A stretch of DNA of 64,000 nucleotides from Sulfomarinibacter sp963733915 (lineage in GTDB: Bacteria; Acidobacteriota; Thermoanaerobaculia; Thermoanaerobaculales; Sulfomarinibacteraceae). Position numbers and translations under genes: made by a program. The notes beneath the pieces are model-generated. The model was not told the origin of the DNA. It was given only the letters and a program-made list of their open reading frames with translations, and searched no databases. This document shows, in pieces, positions 1-11,400 of this stretch (positions are counted from its first letter, which is position 1; each line of letters opens with the position of its first letter). The stretch is taken from assembly GCA_963733915.1 (NCBI GenBank), contig CAVTEP010000004.1, positions 1 through 64,000 on the forward strand, in the 5' to 3' direction.

Positions 1-342
1 CGACCTCCCTCCGCCCGACCTCTCGCCGCGGATTTCCGAGGGGAGGGGGTGTTTTTTTGACCCGGCGCCGGAGTTTCTTCCGCATATTCCACGGCAAAGG
101 TTAAAGGACCTTCTTCGTGATTCCTTTGTGTTCTTTGTGTCTTCGTGGTTAGGGGTGGGTCGGCGGAAAATCCGAAATCAAAAATCTGAAATCAAGGAAG
201 CAAACCCCCCCACCCATCCAGCACGCGAGACGCGTGCCCCACAAACCATCGCGAGAGACCGGGGGACGATTGTGGGGCAGCCGTCCCGGCTGCCGGGTGA
301 GTGGGCGGTTTTGTCATTGGGTGCGGGCAGGTGTCCGCGCGG
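1..342. other. Intergenic region without a convincing gene
   Basis: No reading frame here has protein-family character or a good ribosome site. The stretch holds a short array of GAAATCNN units (165-199) next to a GGGGTGGGT block, and C-rich sequence further right. It lies downstream of the leftmost gene, which reads leftward and stops at 343. Confidence 0.6.
165..199. repeat. Octamer-like tandem array, GAAATCNN type
   Basis: Successive units of about 8 bp (aatccgaaatc, aaaatctgaaatc) follow a G-rich block. The array resembles those at 20068-20100 and 51961-52014. Confidence 0.6.
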
Positions 343-2103
343 CTACCCCGGTCCGCTCCACCCCGGACCTCGCACGACGCGACCGGGCTTGGCACCGGTG
401 TGCTCGCCATCTCGGAGAACGGGAACACCGTTGACAACGACGTGGACCATCCCGGTCGCGTACTGGTGCGGCTCGAGGTAGGTGGCGTGATCCTGGATGG
501 AGCTCGGGTCGAATACCACCACGTCGGCGAAGAAACCTTCCTCCAACCTGCCGCGGCGCTCGATTCCGAGATTGTCTGCCGGCAGCGCGGAGAGCTTGCG
601 GATCGCCTCCTCGAGCGGGATCAGGCCCTCATCCCGCACGTACCTGCCGAGGAGCCGGGCGAAGCTCCCGTATGCCCTCGGGTGGGTGCTGCTCTCGAGG
701 AAGACGCCCTCGGGGGCCAGCGATGCCGCGTCCGAGCAGAAGCTCACCCACGGCAGGGCGATCGCGCGGCGGAGAACCTCCTCCGACTGGTTGAAGTAGA
801 CGCAGGTGATCCGGCTTTGGTCCTCGACGATCAGGTCCATCGCGGTGAACTCGGGGCTCGTGCCGCGTATCGCCGCCACCTCGGCGAGCGTCTTCCCGGT
901 CAGGGGCTTGAGCTTCTCGTTCTTGAACTCGACCAGCAGGATGTTGTCCGGTGAGCCGGCCCCGAGGTACATGTTTTCCCACTCGTCCGACTCTTCGAGC
1001 ATCTCGCGCGCGATCCGCCGGCGCAGGAGGGGATCCTCGAGCCGTTCGAGCGAGGCCTCGAAGCCCCCCTCCTGGACCCACGGCGGCATGCAGGCGTTGA
1101 GACCCGTCGCACCGGCCGGGTAGGTGTAGACGTCCGCCGTGATCTGAAGACCCTCCGCCCGCGCCTGCTCGACCTCGGCGACGGCCTGCTCGAAGAGCGG
1201 CCAGTTGGCCTGACCGGCGGCCTTGAGATGGTAGATCTCGGCGCGGGTCCCGGCCCGGCGGGCGATCTCGATCAGCTCGTCAATCGCCTCGACCAGAGTG
1301 CTTCCCTCGCCGCGGATATGGGAAATGTAGAGCCCGTCGAATGTCGCCGCGGTTTCGGCCAGCGCGACCAGCTCGTCGGTCGAGGCAAAGCTCCCCGGGG
1401 GGTAGATGAGCGCCGAGGCGACCCCCAGAGCGCCCTCCTCCATGGCCTGGCGGACGAGCTCCTGCATCTGACCGAGCTCGTACACGCTCGGCGGCCGGTC
1501 CTCGTAACCCATGACGTAGGCGCGCGGCGTCGCCGAACCGATAAACGAGGCGACGTTGGGCGACACCCCCCGCTGCACAAGGTACTCCAGGTACTCGCCG
1601 AGAGTCGTCCACTCGATGTCGTAGCGGATATCACCCTGCTGCCGGACGAGCTCCTCCTTCATGGCGGCGTTGAGCGGCCCCATCGAGTTTCCCTCGCCCA
1701 TGACCTCGAGCGTCACCCCCTGGCGGATGTCGCTCTGCGAGCGGCCATCCTCGATCAGTGACTCGTTGGCCCAGCACATCATGTTGACAAAGCCGGGGGC
1801 GACCGCCAGCCCGCCGACGTCGATCTCCTCCTTCCCGATCGTGCGTCCGAGGTCGCCGATGGCGACGATCACGTCGCCCCGGATCGCCAGATCGCCGACA
1901 AAAGGCGCCTCGCCGCTGCCGTCATAGATCGTGCCGCTGCGGAGGACCAGGTCGTAGACCGGACGCGACGGTGTGTCCCCGCCGCAGGCTGACAGGATGA
2001 AGGTAAAGACGACGAACGTTAACGCAATTGCAGGCGCTGAGGTGAACGGGGTGACCCGCCCCCGAAGTGACCCCGTCGGACGAAAAGTCTTCGAAGAGCT
2101 CAT
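343..2103 (-). CDS. D-aminoacylase-like amidohydrolase lipoprotein
   Basis: Predicted lipid-anchored metal-dependent hydrolase of the N-acyl-D-amino-acid deacylase branch of the amidohydrolase superfamily. I chose the ATG at 2103 because GAGGAGG lies just upstream and the next residues form a lipoprotein signal ending LSAC. Longer upstream starts would run through non-coding sequence. Residues from about 45 (YDLVLRSGTIYDGSGEAP) are the typical opening. The distal ligand motifs are present (YISHIRGEG and EIYHLKAAG), as is a late FCSDAAS segment resembling the catalytic aspartate region. The early HxH motif is absent: PGFVNMMCWANES stands where PGFIDxHxHSD is usual. The usual GNCG cysteine site reads MGEG. 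This matches a known-looking subgroup rather than random decay. The exact substrate is unknown; periplasmic or outer-leaflet location is inferred from the lipobox. Confidence 0.88.
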   Translation of the reverse strand: MSSSKTFRPTGSLRGRVTPFTSAPAIALTFVVFTFILSACGGDTPSRPVYDLVLRSGTIYDGSGEAPFVGDLAIRGDVIVAIGDLGRTIGKEEIDVGGLAVAPGFVNMMCWANESLIEDGRSQSDIRQGVTLEVMGEGNSMGPLNAAMKEELVRQQGDIRYDIEWTTLGEYLEYLVQRGVSPNVASFIGSATPRAYVMGYEDRPPSVYELGQMQELVRQAMEEGALGVASALIYPPGSFASTDELVALAETAATFDGLYISHIRGEGSTLVEAIDELIEIARRAGTRAEIYHLKAAGQANWPLFEQAVAEVEQARAEGLQITADVYTYPAGATGLNACMPPWVQEGGFEASLERLEDPLLRRRIAREMLEESDEWENMYLGAGSPDNILLVEFKNEKLKPLTGKTLAEVAAIRGTSPEFTAMDLIVEDQSRITCVYFNQSEEVLRRAIALPWVSFCSDAASLAPEGVFLESSTHPRAYGSFARLLGRYVRDEGLIPLEEAIRKLSALPADNLGIERRGRLEEGFFADVVVFDPSSIQDHATYLEPHQYATGMVHVVVNGVPVLRDGEHTGAKPGRVVRGPGWSGPG

Positions 2104-2346
2104 GTTCCCCCTCCTCGTATGCACGACAAACCTCTCCCATACGCCCGGCACCGAGGGGTTCGCGAATCTCGTAGCGTCCGAGACGATCGCCGACCGAGAG
2201 AGGCATCGCCGTGACCTTGGTTTCAGGGCCCAGTCTATCGCACTATCGTGTTGATATCTGCTCGGGTTTTCGTGTTCTGGTATACACGGGCGGGAATGTG
2301 CTGAAGGACATTTGATTCGAGTGCGCTGCCGACGTAAAATTCTCGT

Positions 2347-2514
2347 ATGGAACGTGTTGTTCACAAGGCACGAACATTCGAAGAGGCCGCCGAACAGGAT
2401 ATTCGGCAGCAGGTCTCGATGACCCCTCAGCAGCGAATGCAAGTCGCGCGATCCTTGAAGGACAGGGCTTATCCGGGCGACGTCAAAGACGTACGGGCAT
2501 GGCACGGGAGGTGA
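2347..2514 (+). CDS. Small 55-residue protein paired with nucleotidyltransferase
   Basis: A short reading frame, ATG at 2347 to TGA at 2514, encodes a charged, largely helical protein with the segment TPQQRMQVARSLKDRAYP near its centre. Its last 16 bases overlap the start of the following nucleotidyltransferase gene. That overlap argues for translational coupling and a shared function. Such small partners before MNT/AbiEii-like nucleotidyltransferases are common in toxin-antitoxin-like modules. The family is not named here; assignment as a partner or antitoxin is inference from context only. Confidence 0.7.
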   Translation: MERVVHKARTFEEAAEQDIRQQVSMTPQQRMQVARSLKDRAYPGDVKDVRAWHGR

Positions 2515-3011
2515 TTGACTCGTCGTCGTTTTCGCCGGACATCCTGGATTTCATCCGGCTGCTTCACGCGCACGAGGTCAGGTACCTCATCGTTGGTGGA
2601 GAAGCGGTCATCTACTACGGACACGCCCGATTGACGGGTGATGTCGATTTCTTCTATGACCGGGACCCTGAAAACGCCCGCAGGCTGCACGCCGCGCTCG
2701 ATGAGTTCTGGTCTGGCTCGATTCCTGGTCTCTCGGGCTCGGAGGAATTGACCGAGCAGGGGCTCATCATCCAGTTCGGCGTCCCACCGAACCGCATCGA
2801 TCTTCTCAACCGCATCGACGCCGTGGACTTTGCGGAGGCCTGGGCCCGACGCACCTCCGTTTCGCTGGATGACGATGACGATTCAGTGCCCGTTCACTAT
2901 CTGGGGCTCGCGGAGCTCATCCGGAACAAGGAGGGCGCAGGACGCCCGAAAGACCTCGACGACCTGCCCTTTTTGAAAGAAGCCTTGAAGCTCAGAGTTC
3001 GCGAGAGCTGA
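2499..3011 (+). CDS. Nucleotidyltransferase-fold protein (DUF6036/AbiEii-like)
   Basis: A 170-residue protein with the nucleotidyltransferase signature: a glycine pair at residues 33-34 (VGGEAVIYYG) followed by GDVDFFYD at 47-54, whose aspartates 48 and 50 fit the metal-binding Dx(D/E) motif. The later PNRIDLLNRID segment is compatible with a third strand carrying the last acidic residue. The size fits stand-alone minimal nucleotidyltransferases that pair with small proteins in toxin-antitoxin or abortive-infection modules. It overlaps the 55-residue gene upstream by 16 bases. An AMP-transferring activity on RNA or protein is possible but not shown. Confidence 0.8.
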   Translation: MAREVIDSSSFSPDILDFIRLLHAHEVRYLIVGGEAVIYYGHARLTGDVDFFYDRDPENARRLHAALDEFWSGSIPGLSGSEELTEQGLIIQFGVPPNRIDLLNRIDAVDFAEAWARRTSVSLDDDDDSVPVHYLGLAELIRNKEGAGRPKDLDDLPFLKEALKLRVRES

Positions 3012-3042
3012 TCGAGAGCTGGCTGTGCCACGGGTCGCTCAT

Positions 3043-3126
3043 CCTATACACTACACCCATTCCGCCCCGCCCGAGTTCGGAAACGACGCGGTAGTGGCCG
3101 AGGGTGCGACCGATGAGGTCTCGCAT
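3043..3126 (-). pseudogene. Orphan N-terminal stub of a serine/threonine kinase gene
   Basis: Reading leftward from an ATG at 3126, 28 codons match the kinase glycine-rich loop start (RTLGHYRVVSELGRGGMG then VVYR). The frame then loses all kinase similarity and runs into the end of the nucleotidyltransferase gene. The stub resembles the heads of the kinases further right and looks like a leftover from an array that once extended to here. Confidence 0.7.
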
Positions 3127-3185
3127 TGTCTGGGTTTCCAGCGGACCTATGGTAGCCCAGATCTCGATCGGAAGGACCGAGGCAA

Positions 3186-4199
3186 TCAGCCGCTTTCCCG
3201 CCCTCCTCGGATGGCACGCTCGATCATGAATGCAACGGGCTCGTTCATCGCCGCAGGGATCAGCAGCACCTCCGGGTGCTGTCTGGCCCACACACGAAAG
3301 ACCTCGTCAGCGAAGCCTTGCCCGACGATGTCCACACCCTCGAAGTCGAGGACCACCTCGCGAAAATTCTCGAGTCCGTGCACGAGACGTTTCGCGTGCG
3401 ACCTGCTGAGAAACTCGGTGCCGATGGAAAAGAGCCTGACAATAGTCCGGGTCTTGCTGAACTCGAAATCTCGGGTGTACTCGGCAAAGACCGAGGTCAG
3501 GTCATTGGCATTCTCGGTATCGATCTCGGCCCGCACCGTTGTTCCAGGCGCCGCAGGGTCGACGGTGCCGACAGCCATATCGTTCTTGCGGTTGTCGACG
3601 ATCCACCTCAACGCACCGCTTTCGATCTCGAATCGATTCGCGGCCTTCGAGGAGAAGAAGATGCCCTCGCCGGTGTGGCGTGATGGCATGGTCGTCGTCT
3701 TGCCCTTCGAAAGCTCCTGCAGTGCCTCGAGTTCGGACTGGAGACCCAGCTTGTCGCGAATGTGGCGGAAGATCCCGATACCCTCGTCTCCAACCTCTAG
3801 CTCGAACGTCGACTCTCTCCTGGCGACCCGCACATCGACCTCGGAGGCCCCCGAGTGATCGATCGCGTTGTTGACGATCTCGGTGAGGATGTAATGAAGA
3901 ACTGTTTCTGCGGTCTTCGGCAGGTTGCGTGCGACCATTCCCGGACCGCTCATCTCGGACCAGACTCGATCCTCCTCGAGGCCGGTAGTCACAAAGCGCC
4001 GCGCATCCACCGGCTTGAATTTCCGGTAGCGCGTGCTCCGTCCAGCACCTTCGACATTCAGGTGGCCATCGGCGACGAGCTCACAAAGGTGCCGGTGCGC
4101 GGTCTGTCGGGTCACGCCGAGGGCGTGAGCGACCTCACCGGCCTGGAGCGATTCACCACCCTTGAAAAGACCGAAAATTTGACGTTTTCTATCATTCAT
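3186..4199 (-). CDS. Winged-helix / HATPase / STAS-like (DUF4325) regulator
   Basis: Three parts are visible in 337 residues. Residues about 1-65 are a winged-helix DNA-binding domain (AHALGVTRQTAHRHL recognition segment). Residues about 90-220 are a GHKL ATPase with N-box LTEIVNNAIDHSGA and G1 box VGDEGIGIF. The C-terminal 100 residues, with SRSHAKRLVHGLENF and VVLDFEGVDIVGQGFADE, match the STAS-like DUF4325 type. I placed the start at ATG 4199 (MNDRKRQIFGLF) rather than 14 codons upstream, because the upstream bases form an operator-like inverted repeat. The combination puts DNA binding, ATP binding and a partner-switch domain in one protein, so an ATP-gated transcription regulator is likely. 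It is divergent from the gene at 4321. Confidence 0.85.
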   Translation of the reverse strand: MNDRKRQIFGLFKGGESLQAGEVAHALGVTRQTAHRHLCELVADGHLNVEGAGRSTRYRKFKPVDARRFVTTGLEEDRVWSEMSGPGMVARNLPKTAETVLHYILTEIVNNAIDHSGASEVDVRVARRESTFELEVGDEGIGIFRHIRDKLGLQSELEALQELSKGKTTTMPSRHTGEGIFFSSKAANRFEIESGALRWIVDNRKNDMAVGTVDPAAPGTTVRAEIDTENANDLTSVFAEYTRDFEFSKTRTIVRLFSIGTEFLSRSHAKRLVHGLENFREVVLDFEGVDIVGQGFADEVFRVWARQHPEVLLIPAAMNEPVAFMIERAIRGGRESG

Positions 4200-4215
4200 G
4201 AATGAATTGTAACAT

Positions 4216-4231
4216 CGATTTTGGAAAATCG
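4216..4231. promoter_or_regulatory. Inverted repeat, candidate operator
   Basis: CGATTTT-GG-AAAATCG has perfect 7-bp arms with a 2-bp spacer. It sits 17 bp before the start codon of the leftward winged-helix regulator gene. Autoregulation is a reasonable guess. Confidence 0.5.
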
Positions 4232-4270
4232 TAATGTTCATCCCCAGAAACGTAAAGGGGTGATGGGCAA

Positions 4271-4316
4271 TTGACAGTTATACGTAGAGTAGATTTATTC
4301 TACGTATAACTGGAGG
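4271..4316 (+). promoter_or_regulatory. Promoter with overlapping 12-bp palindromic operator
   Basis: TTGACA at 4271-4276 is a perfect -35 box. A weak -10 (TTTATT, 4294-4299) follows at 17 bp. A perfect 12-bp inverted repeat (GTTATACGTAGA at 4277-4288 and its complement at 4299-4310, 10-bp spacer) lies between and over the -10 element. GGAGG at 4312-4316 is the ribosome site for the GTG start at 4321. A repressor bound here would block transcription. Confidence 0.65.
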
Positions 4317-4320
4317 CTAT

Positions 4321-5370
4321 GTGGCGTTTGACAGGCTTCCCGAATCACATCTCACGCTCTATTCAGAGCTCCTGGATCAGATGATCCCCGCAGAGTCCGC
4401 GGCTGTGGCCGACGGAATGTTGATGGGTTCGTTTACCTCGAAGAAAATCAAGGGCAACACCTATTGGTACCTGCAGCGCAGCGAGGGTGCCAAGCTGCGA
4501 CAGATTTACCTCGGTCCGGACTCCCCCGAGCTTCAACGATGGATGGACCAGGTCATTCGGACCCAGGAGATTTCAAAACCCGACCGGGCTGCCAGAGCCC
4601 GCCTCGGGAAAATGCTGGCGAGCGGTGGCGCTTCGACCGAGCCGGCCGCCGTCCTCAAAGTGCTGAAAATGCTTGCAGAGTCGAGGGTCTTTCACCTCGG
4701 AGGCGTGTTGATCGGCAGCCTTGCACTCCGTGCGTACGCCAATGTGCTGGGAGTACGATTTCGCCGGGCATCCCTGCAAACGCAAGACGTGGATAGCGCA
4801 CACGACCCGGCAATCGGAGTGGCCCTGGCCCGCAACACCTCGCGCGTAGAACTCGAAGAAATTATCGAGAGATCCGGGCTGAATCTGCACCCCATACCCC
4901 CGCTCGATCGGAAGCAGCCGTCGACGTCGTTCAAGGTTCGTGGGCGAGATCTTCGAGTCGACTTCCTGACCCCGATGGTCGGGAGGGAATCATCCAAGGC
5001 TGCCTTTTTGCCGGCGTTCGGACTCTCCGCTAAACCTCTGCGCCATCTTGACTACTTGATTGAAGACCCGATGCAGGCGGTCGTCATGGGATCAGACGTG
5101 GTGCTGGTCAACTTACCATCACCCGCGAGATTCGCCCTGCACAAGCTCTGGATCTCGGAGAAACGCCCGGTTGCCTTCCAGGCAAAGGCCAAAAAGGACA
5201 GGATTCAGGCAGAGCAGTTGATCGAGGTGCTGAGCGAGGATCGACCCGACGACCTGCGGGAAGCCTGGGGCGCACTGCCACGAACCGCCGCGCGGTCAGT
5301 CCGCTCGACTCTGCGGGTTTTCGATCCAGAACTCGGAGAACGCGTCACCGAAAATCTCGGTACCCGGTAG
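4321..5370 (+). CDS. GSU2403-family nucleotidyltransferase-fold protein
   Basis: A 349-residue protein of the NTP_transf_8 / GSU2403 type. Residues 125-140 (FHLGGVLIGSLALRAY) are the glycine-rich nucleotidyltransferase strand. TQDVD at 154-158 supplies the paired aspartates, and VRGRDLRVDFLTP near residue 215 carries a third acidic position. The first 100 residues are a helical domain that includes YWYLQRS and RQIYLGPD, as is usual in this family. The GTG start at 4321 is set by GGAGG four bases upstream. The gene stands alone under a palindromic operator and faces away from the winged-helix/HATPase regulator. Biochemical role is not established; a defence or toxin role is speculation. Confidence 0.85.
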   Translation: MAFDRLPESHLTLYSELLDQMIPAESAAVADGMLMGSFTSKKIKGNTYWYLQRSEGAKLRQIYLGPDSPELQRWMDQVIRTQEISKPDRAARARLGKMLASGGASTEPAAVLKVLKMLAESRVFHLGGVLIGSLALRAYANVLGVRFRRASLQTQDVDSAHDPAIGVALARNTSRVELEEIIERSGLNLHPIPPLDRKQPSTSFKVRGRDLRVDFLTPMVGRESSKAAFLPAFGLSAKPLRHLDYLIEDPMQAVVMGSDVVLVNLPSPARFALHKLWISEKRPVAFQAKAKKDRIQAEQLIEVLSEDRPDDLREAWGALPRTAARSVRSTLRVFDPELGERVTENLGTR

Positions 5371-5410
5371 GCTCTGTCCGCACGGGCTGGCGTCTTCCAA
5401 AACGAGGTTT

Positions 5411-5494
5411 TCAATGGAGCCTGGTGGGCCGCCCGGGACTCGACCATACCGTCGACACCGGCAATTGGCTGTGGCCGAGGGTCGTGCCGATCAT
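5411..5494 (-). pseudogene. Decayed head of a kinase gene downstream of kinase 1
   Basis: Immediately after the stop of the kinase gene at 5497, the bases TGACC-ATG repeat the junction seen between kinases 1 and 2. An ATG frame starts MIGTTLGHS, matching the first residues of the array kinases, then becomes unrelated and stops at 5411. It marks the lost next member of the tandem array. Confidence 0.55.
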
Positions 5495-5496
5495 GG

Positions 5497-8220
<2,724 letters not shown>

Positions 8221-8222
8221 GG

Positions 8223-11200
8223 TCAATCCGCCGGCGCGAGGCGCTTGAGCTCTTCAAACCAATTGAGGACCACCCTGATTTCGGTGGCTCTCCCCCACGA
8301 CTCATCCGGTCTGACCACGACGAAGCTCTTGCCGTCGGGTGCGACATCGAAGTTCGGACTCCACATGTAGGTCCCTGCTTCATATGGTTCTTCGAAGAGT
8401 ACCTGTGCAGCTCCCGCGCGAAACCGGGGGTTTGTAGTGACCGGGACGGTCAGAATCGGATATGCAAATTGACCTCTCTCTCCCTCGATCGCTCGGTAGT
8501 AGATGCTCCTTCCGTCCGGCGACCACACGGGCTTCGCACCACCTGCCGTGGACACCTGATGCCTCTCTCCGCCGCCCGGAAACGGCTGCACGTAGATCTC
8601 CGACTGGCCCGATTCGTTCGACACGTAGGCGAGCCATTGACCATCTGGCGAAATCGCCGCCCCCATTTCCGACGCCCGTGTCGCCACAAGTGGACGTGGT
8701 TTTCGATCACCATCGAGGTCTAGGATCCAAATGTCCTTCTCATTCTCCGGCTGCGACGGTACGTACCGGAAGTAGACCAGCGTTCTTCCGTCGGGCGACC
8801 ATGAGCCAGGCCCGAGCATTCCACCGGGTTCCCCTTGCGATAGGAGCGCTTCACTTTCACCATGCCCGTCGGCCCGCTTCCAGTTGATGCTGAAATCGGT
8901 TCCTCCCCGGATGGAGAGGTAGGTCACCCGTTCCCCGTCCGGAGTCCAGCACGGGAACACGTTGGCACCCTCCTGCGTCAGCTTGGTCTGGGCACCCGTC
9001 GCCAGGTCGACGACCCAGACGTTCGTGTCTCCAGGCTCGGAGATGGTGACGACCAGTCGCTCGCCGTCCGGCGAAAACCTGGGATACATGAACCCACGCC
9101 GCGCGTCGACCAGCGGTCTCTCCATTCCATCCGGATTCACCGACACCAGCCCGCGCCTGGGTGCGCCGCCGCCCGGAACGAACGCCAGGTCACCTTCGGA
9201 TGAGAAGGCCAGAAAGGGCAGGCCGCCATCCGAATCATAAGAAATCGGTTCGGGAAGCGGAACAGGGGGGCAGGTGACCTCGCGCCGCCCGGCGTCGAAG
9301 GAAGCAACGTGAACGGATCCCTCGTGCCCGAATATCAAGTGGCCAGTGGGAGCGTAACGAGCGAAGCTTGCGTTATCGATGAGGGGCCTCCTGGCACCTG
9401 ACCCCAGATCGAGGACGCAAATGCTTGCGGAGTCGGCCGTCATCCCCTTGAAGGCCGTGAAAAGCACCGCCTTGCCATCGGGGAGAAACTCGGGCCAGGA
9501 GAAATTCCAGTCACCCTGCTCCCTCTGTGGTGAGGCAATTTGCTCTGGTGCACCTCCGATGGCGGGCACACGCCACAACCCCAGTCTATCGTGCGGTACG
9601 TAGACGATCGTTCCGTCCGCGCCCCAGGTGGCTCCCCAGGGGTTCGGAGCGTCGGCGAGGATCTGGGCAGGCCCGCCATCCAAGGGGACTTTCTTGAGAT
9701 TGCGGCCGGCGAAGAAGGCCACCCAGCGACCGTCGGGGGAGAAGAATGGATTTTCGGCGCCTTCCGTACCCGGAATCGGCGTGGCATCGAACTGCTCCAG
9801 TGAACGCTTGAAGAGTCGCCGGTTGTCACCTTCAGTCGCCGTGAAGACCAACCAGCGGCCATCGGGCGACACCGCCAGCACCGGATACGGAGTCGTCTTC
9901 TGGATCATCACGCCCGGTGGGAGATTCAGCGCGAGCCGGATCGGGGGCCTGGCAATCGTCGAGCGGACCCCGGAGAGCTTCCAGGCCATACCGCCAATCA
10001 CCGCCGTCGAGACAACGATGGCTGCGAGCAAGGCCAACCTCGTCGCGCGGAGCCGGGGTCGGAGAGACGGCTGAGCTTCCTCAGTATCGACCTCGTCCGG
10101 CTGGCTGATCGCCTCCTCGATTTCGAGCCGAGCGTCCGCGACGTCGTGGAGTCGCTCTCTTGGATCTCGCTCCAGGCACCGATGCAGCAGCCGGCCAACC
10201 GGCATCGGCGTCTCCGCCGGCAGTTTTGACCAGTCGGTTTCGGCTCGTAACACGGCCGCTAGGACATGTGAGGGCGTTTCTCCCTCAAACAACCGGGTGC
10301 CGGTCAGCATCTCGAAAAGAATCACCCCGAAGGCCCAGATGTCGGTTCTCTTGTCCACCATTCTCCCCGCCGCCTGCTCCGGGCTCATGTAGGCGACGGT
10401 GCCCACCACGGTACCGGCCGATGTTTCGAGGGAGCCGGTCTCAGTCGCTGATTCGAGATCCTGCGTTTGGGTCCTCAATTTCGCCAGGCCAAAGTCGACG
10501 ATCTTGGTCACACCGTCAGGCGTAATCATGACGTTTGCCGGTTTGAGGTCGCGGTGGATGATTCCGGCCTCGTGGGCCACTTCCAACCCTTCTGCTATCT
10601 CGCGACCGATGCGGAGCGCCTCATCGACCGGAAGCGGACCCTGGTCAATCTTCTTCTGCAGGGTGTCGCCCTCGTAGTAGGCCATGACGATGAAGAGCTG
10701 GCCATCCGGCGTCTCGTCGACTTCGTGGATCGTGCAGATATGGAGATGATCGAGAGCTGAGACGGCCCGCGCTTCACGCATGAACCGCTTCCGGGCATCA
10801 GGGTCGTAGGTCAGCGCCTTTGACAGGAACTTCAGCGCTACCTCGCGCCGCAGCTTGGTATCCTCCGCGCGGTAAACCTCCCCCATCCCGCCACCACCAA
10901 GGTGCTCGAGCAAAAGATAGTGAGACAGGGTTCGACTGGCGGAGGATTCCTCGTCGCTGACCGGGCTCGGCGTGGCGAGCAGACGGTATCCCCGCCGGTG
11001 GATCGTCTCGACGTATGAAGGCTCCCGTGCGTCGTCGCCCAGGGCTTTTCTGAGCTCCGCGATCGCCCGGGTGAGGGTCTTCTCGGTGATATATTCGACT
11101 GACCAAACCGTGTCGATCAAGTCTTGACGGGTGACCAGGTCGCCGGGGCACTCGGCCAGGCACACCAGCACGGCCATTACCTTGAGTTCGAGAGAAACGG

Positions 11201-11294
11201 TCAAACCACTCCGGGAGATCCTGTTCAGACTCGGCTGAACCAGCCACTCACCAAGGCGAAAATCTCCCATCAGAGTGAGCGCTGCGTCGGTCAT
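8223..11294 (-). CDS. Winged-helix / serine-threonine kinase / PD40 propeller (kinase 2)
   Basis: A 1023-residue fusion. Residues 1-105 are an OmpR/CadC-type winged helix (IDTVWSVEYITEKTLTRAI and YVETIHRRGYRLL). Residues about 125-400 are an active-looking kinase (GGGGMGEVYRAED, VALKFL, HRDLKPANV, DFGLAK). A membrane helix follows near 430 (LALLAAIVVSTAVIGGMAW), then a PD40 propeller to the end. I chose ATG 11294 because the paralogue at 14451 starts at the same aligned residue (MTDAA versus MTEAA). The architecture places a DNA-binding domain and kinase on one side of the membrane and a sensor propeller on the other, like a one-component membrane regulator with an added kinase. It shares long near-identical stretches with kinase 3, showing recent duplication. 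Confidence 0.93.
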   Translation of the reverse strand: MTDAALTLMGDFRLGEWLVQPSLNRISRSGLTVSLELKVMAVLVCLAECPGDLVTRQDLIDTVWSVEYITEKTLTRAIAELRKALGDDAREPSYVETIHRRGYRLLATPSPVSDEESSASRTLSHYLLLEHLGGGGMGEVYRAEDTKLRREVALKFLSKALTYDPDARKRFMREARAVSALDHLHICTIHEVDETPDGQLFIVMAYYEGDTLQKKIDQGPLPVDEALRIGREIAEGLEVAHEAGIIHRDLKPANVMITPDGVTKIVDFGLAKLRTQTQDLESATETGSLETSAGTVVGTVAYMSPEQAAGRMVDKRTDIWAFGVILFEMLTGTRLFEGETPSHVLAAVLRAETDWSKLPAETPMPVGRLLHRCLERDPRERLHDVADARLEIEEAISQPDEVDTEEAQPSLRPRLRATRLALLAAIVVSTAVIGGMAWKLSGVRSTIARPPIRLALNLPPGVMIQKTTPYPVLAVSPDGRWLVFTATEGDNRRLFKRSLEQFDATPIPGTEGAENPFFSPDGRWVAFFAGRNLKKVPLDGGPAQILADAPNPWGATWGADGTIVYVPHDRLGLWRVPAIGGAPEQIASPQREQGDWNFSWPEFLPDGKAVLFTAFKGMTADSASICVLDLGSGARRPLIDNASFARYAPTGHLIFGHEGSVHVASFDAGRREVTCPPVPLPEPISYDSDGGLPFLAFSSEGDLAFVPGGGAPRRGLVSVNPDGMERPLVDARRGFMYPRFSPDGERLVVTISEPGDTNVWVVDLATGAQTKLTQEGANVFPCWTPDGERVTYLSIRGGTDFSINWKRADGHGESEALLSQGEPGGMLGPGSWSPDGRTLVYFRYVPSQPENEKDIWILDLDGDRKPRPLVATRASEMGAAISPDGQWLAYVSNESGQSEIYVQPFPGGGERHQVSTAGGAKPVWSPDGRSIYYRAIEGERGQFAYPILTVPVTTNPRFRAGAAQVLFEEPYEAGTYMWSPNFDVAPDGKSFVVVRPDESWGRATEIRVVLNWFEELKRLAPAD

Positions 11295-11332
11295 ATGCAA
11301 ACCCCGTCCGGTGGGGATTCACTCGCGTGAGG

Positions 11333-11398
11333 GTTTCCCATCCCGCCCGCGCCGATCTCCTCGACGATGCGGTAGCGGCCGAGGGTGGTGCCGATCAT
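11333..11398 (-). pseudogene. Kinase N-terminal stub between kinases 2 and 3
   Basis: Starting at ATG 11398, two bases after the kinase 3 stop, 22 codons match a kinase head (MIGTTLGRYRIVEEIGAGGM). The frame then diverges at GMGNPHASE and runs into the kinase 2 start region. It is a truncated first-type (winged-helix-free) kinase start, probably left by a recombination that inserted or fused a different paralogue. Confidence 0.7.
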
Positions 11399-11400
11399 CG

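Noticed and set aside
128..481. Rightward 117-codon frame at the left edge
   Set aside because: It runs through repeats and overlaps the antisense of the amidohydrolase; no domain and no ribosome site.
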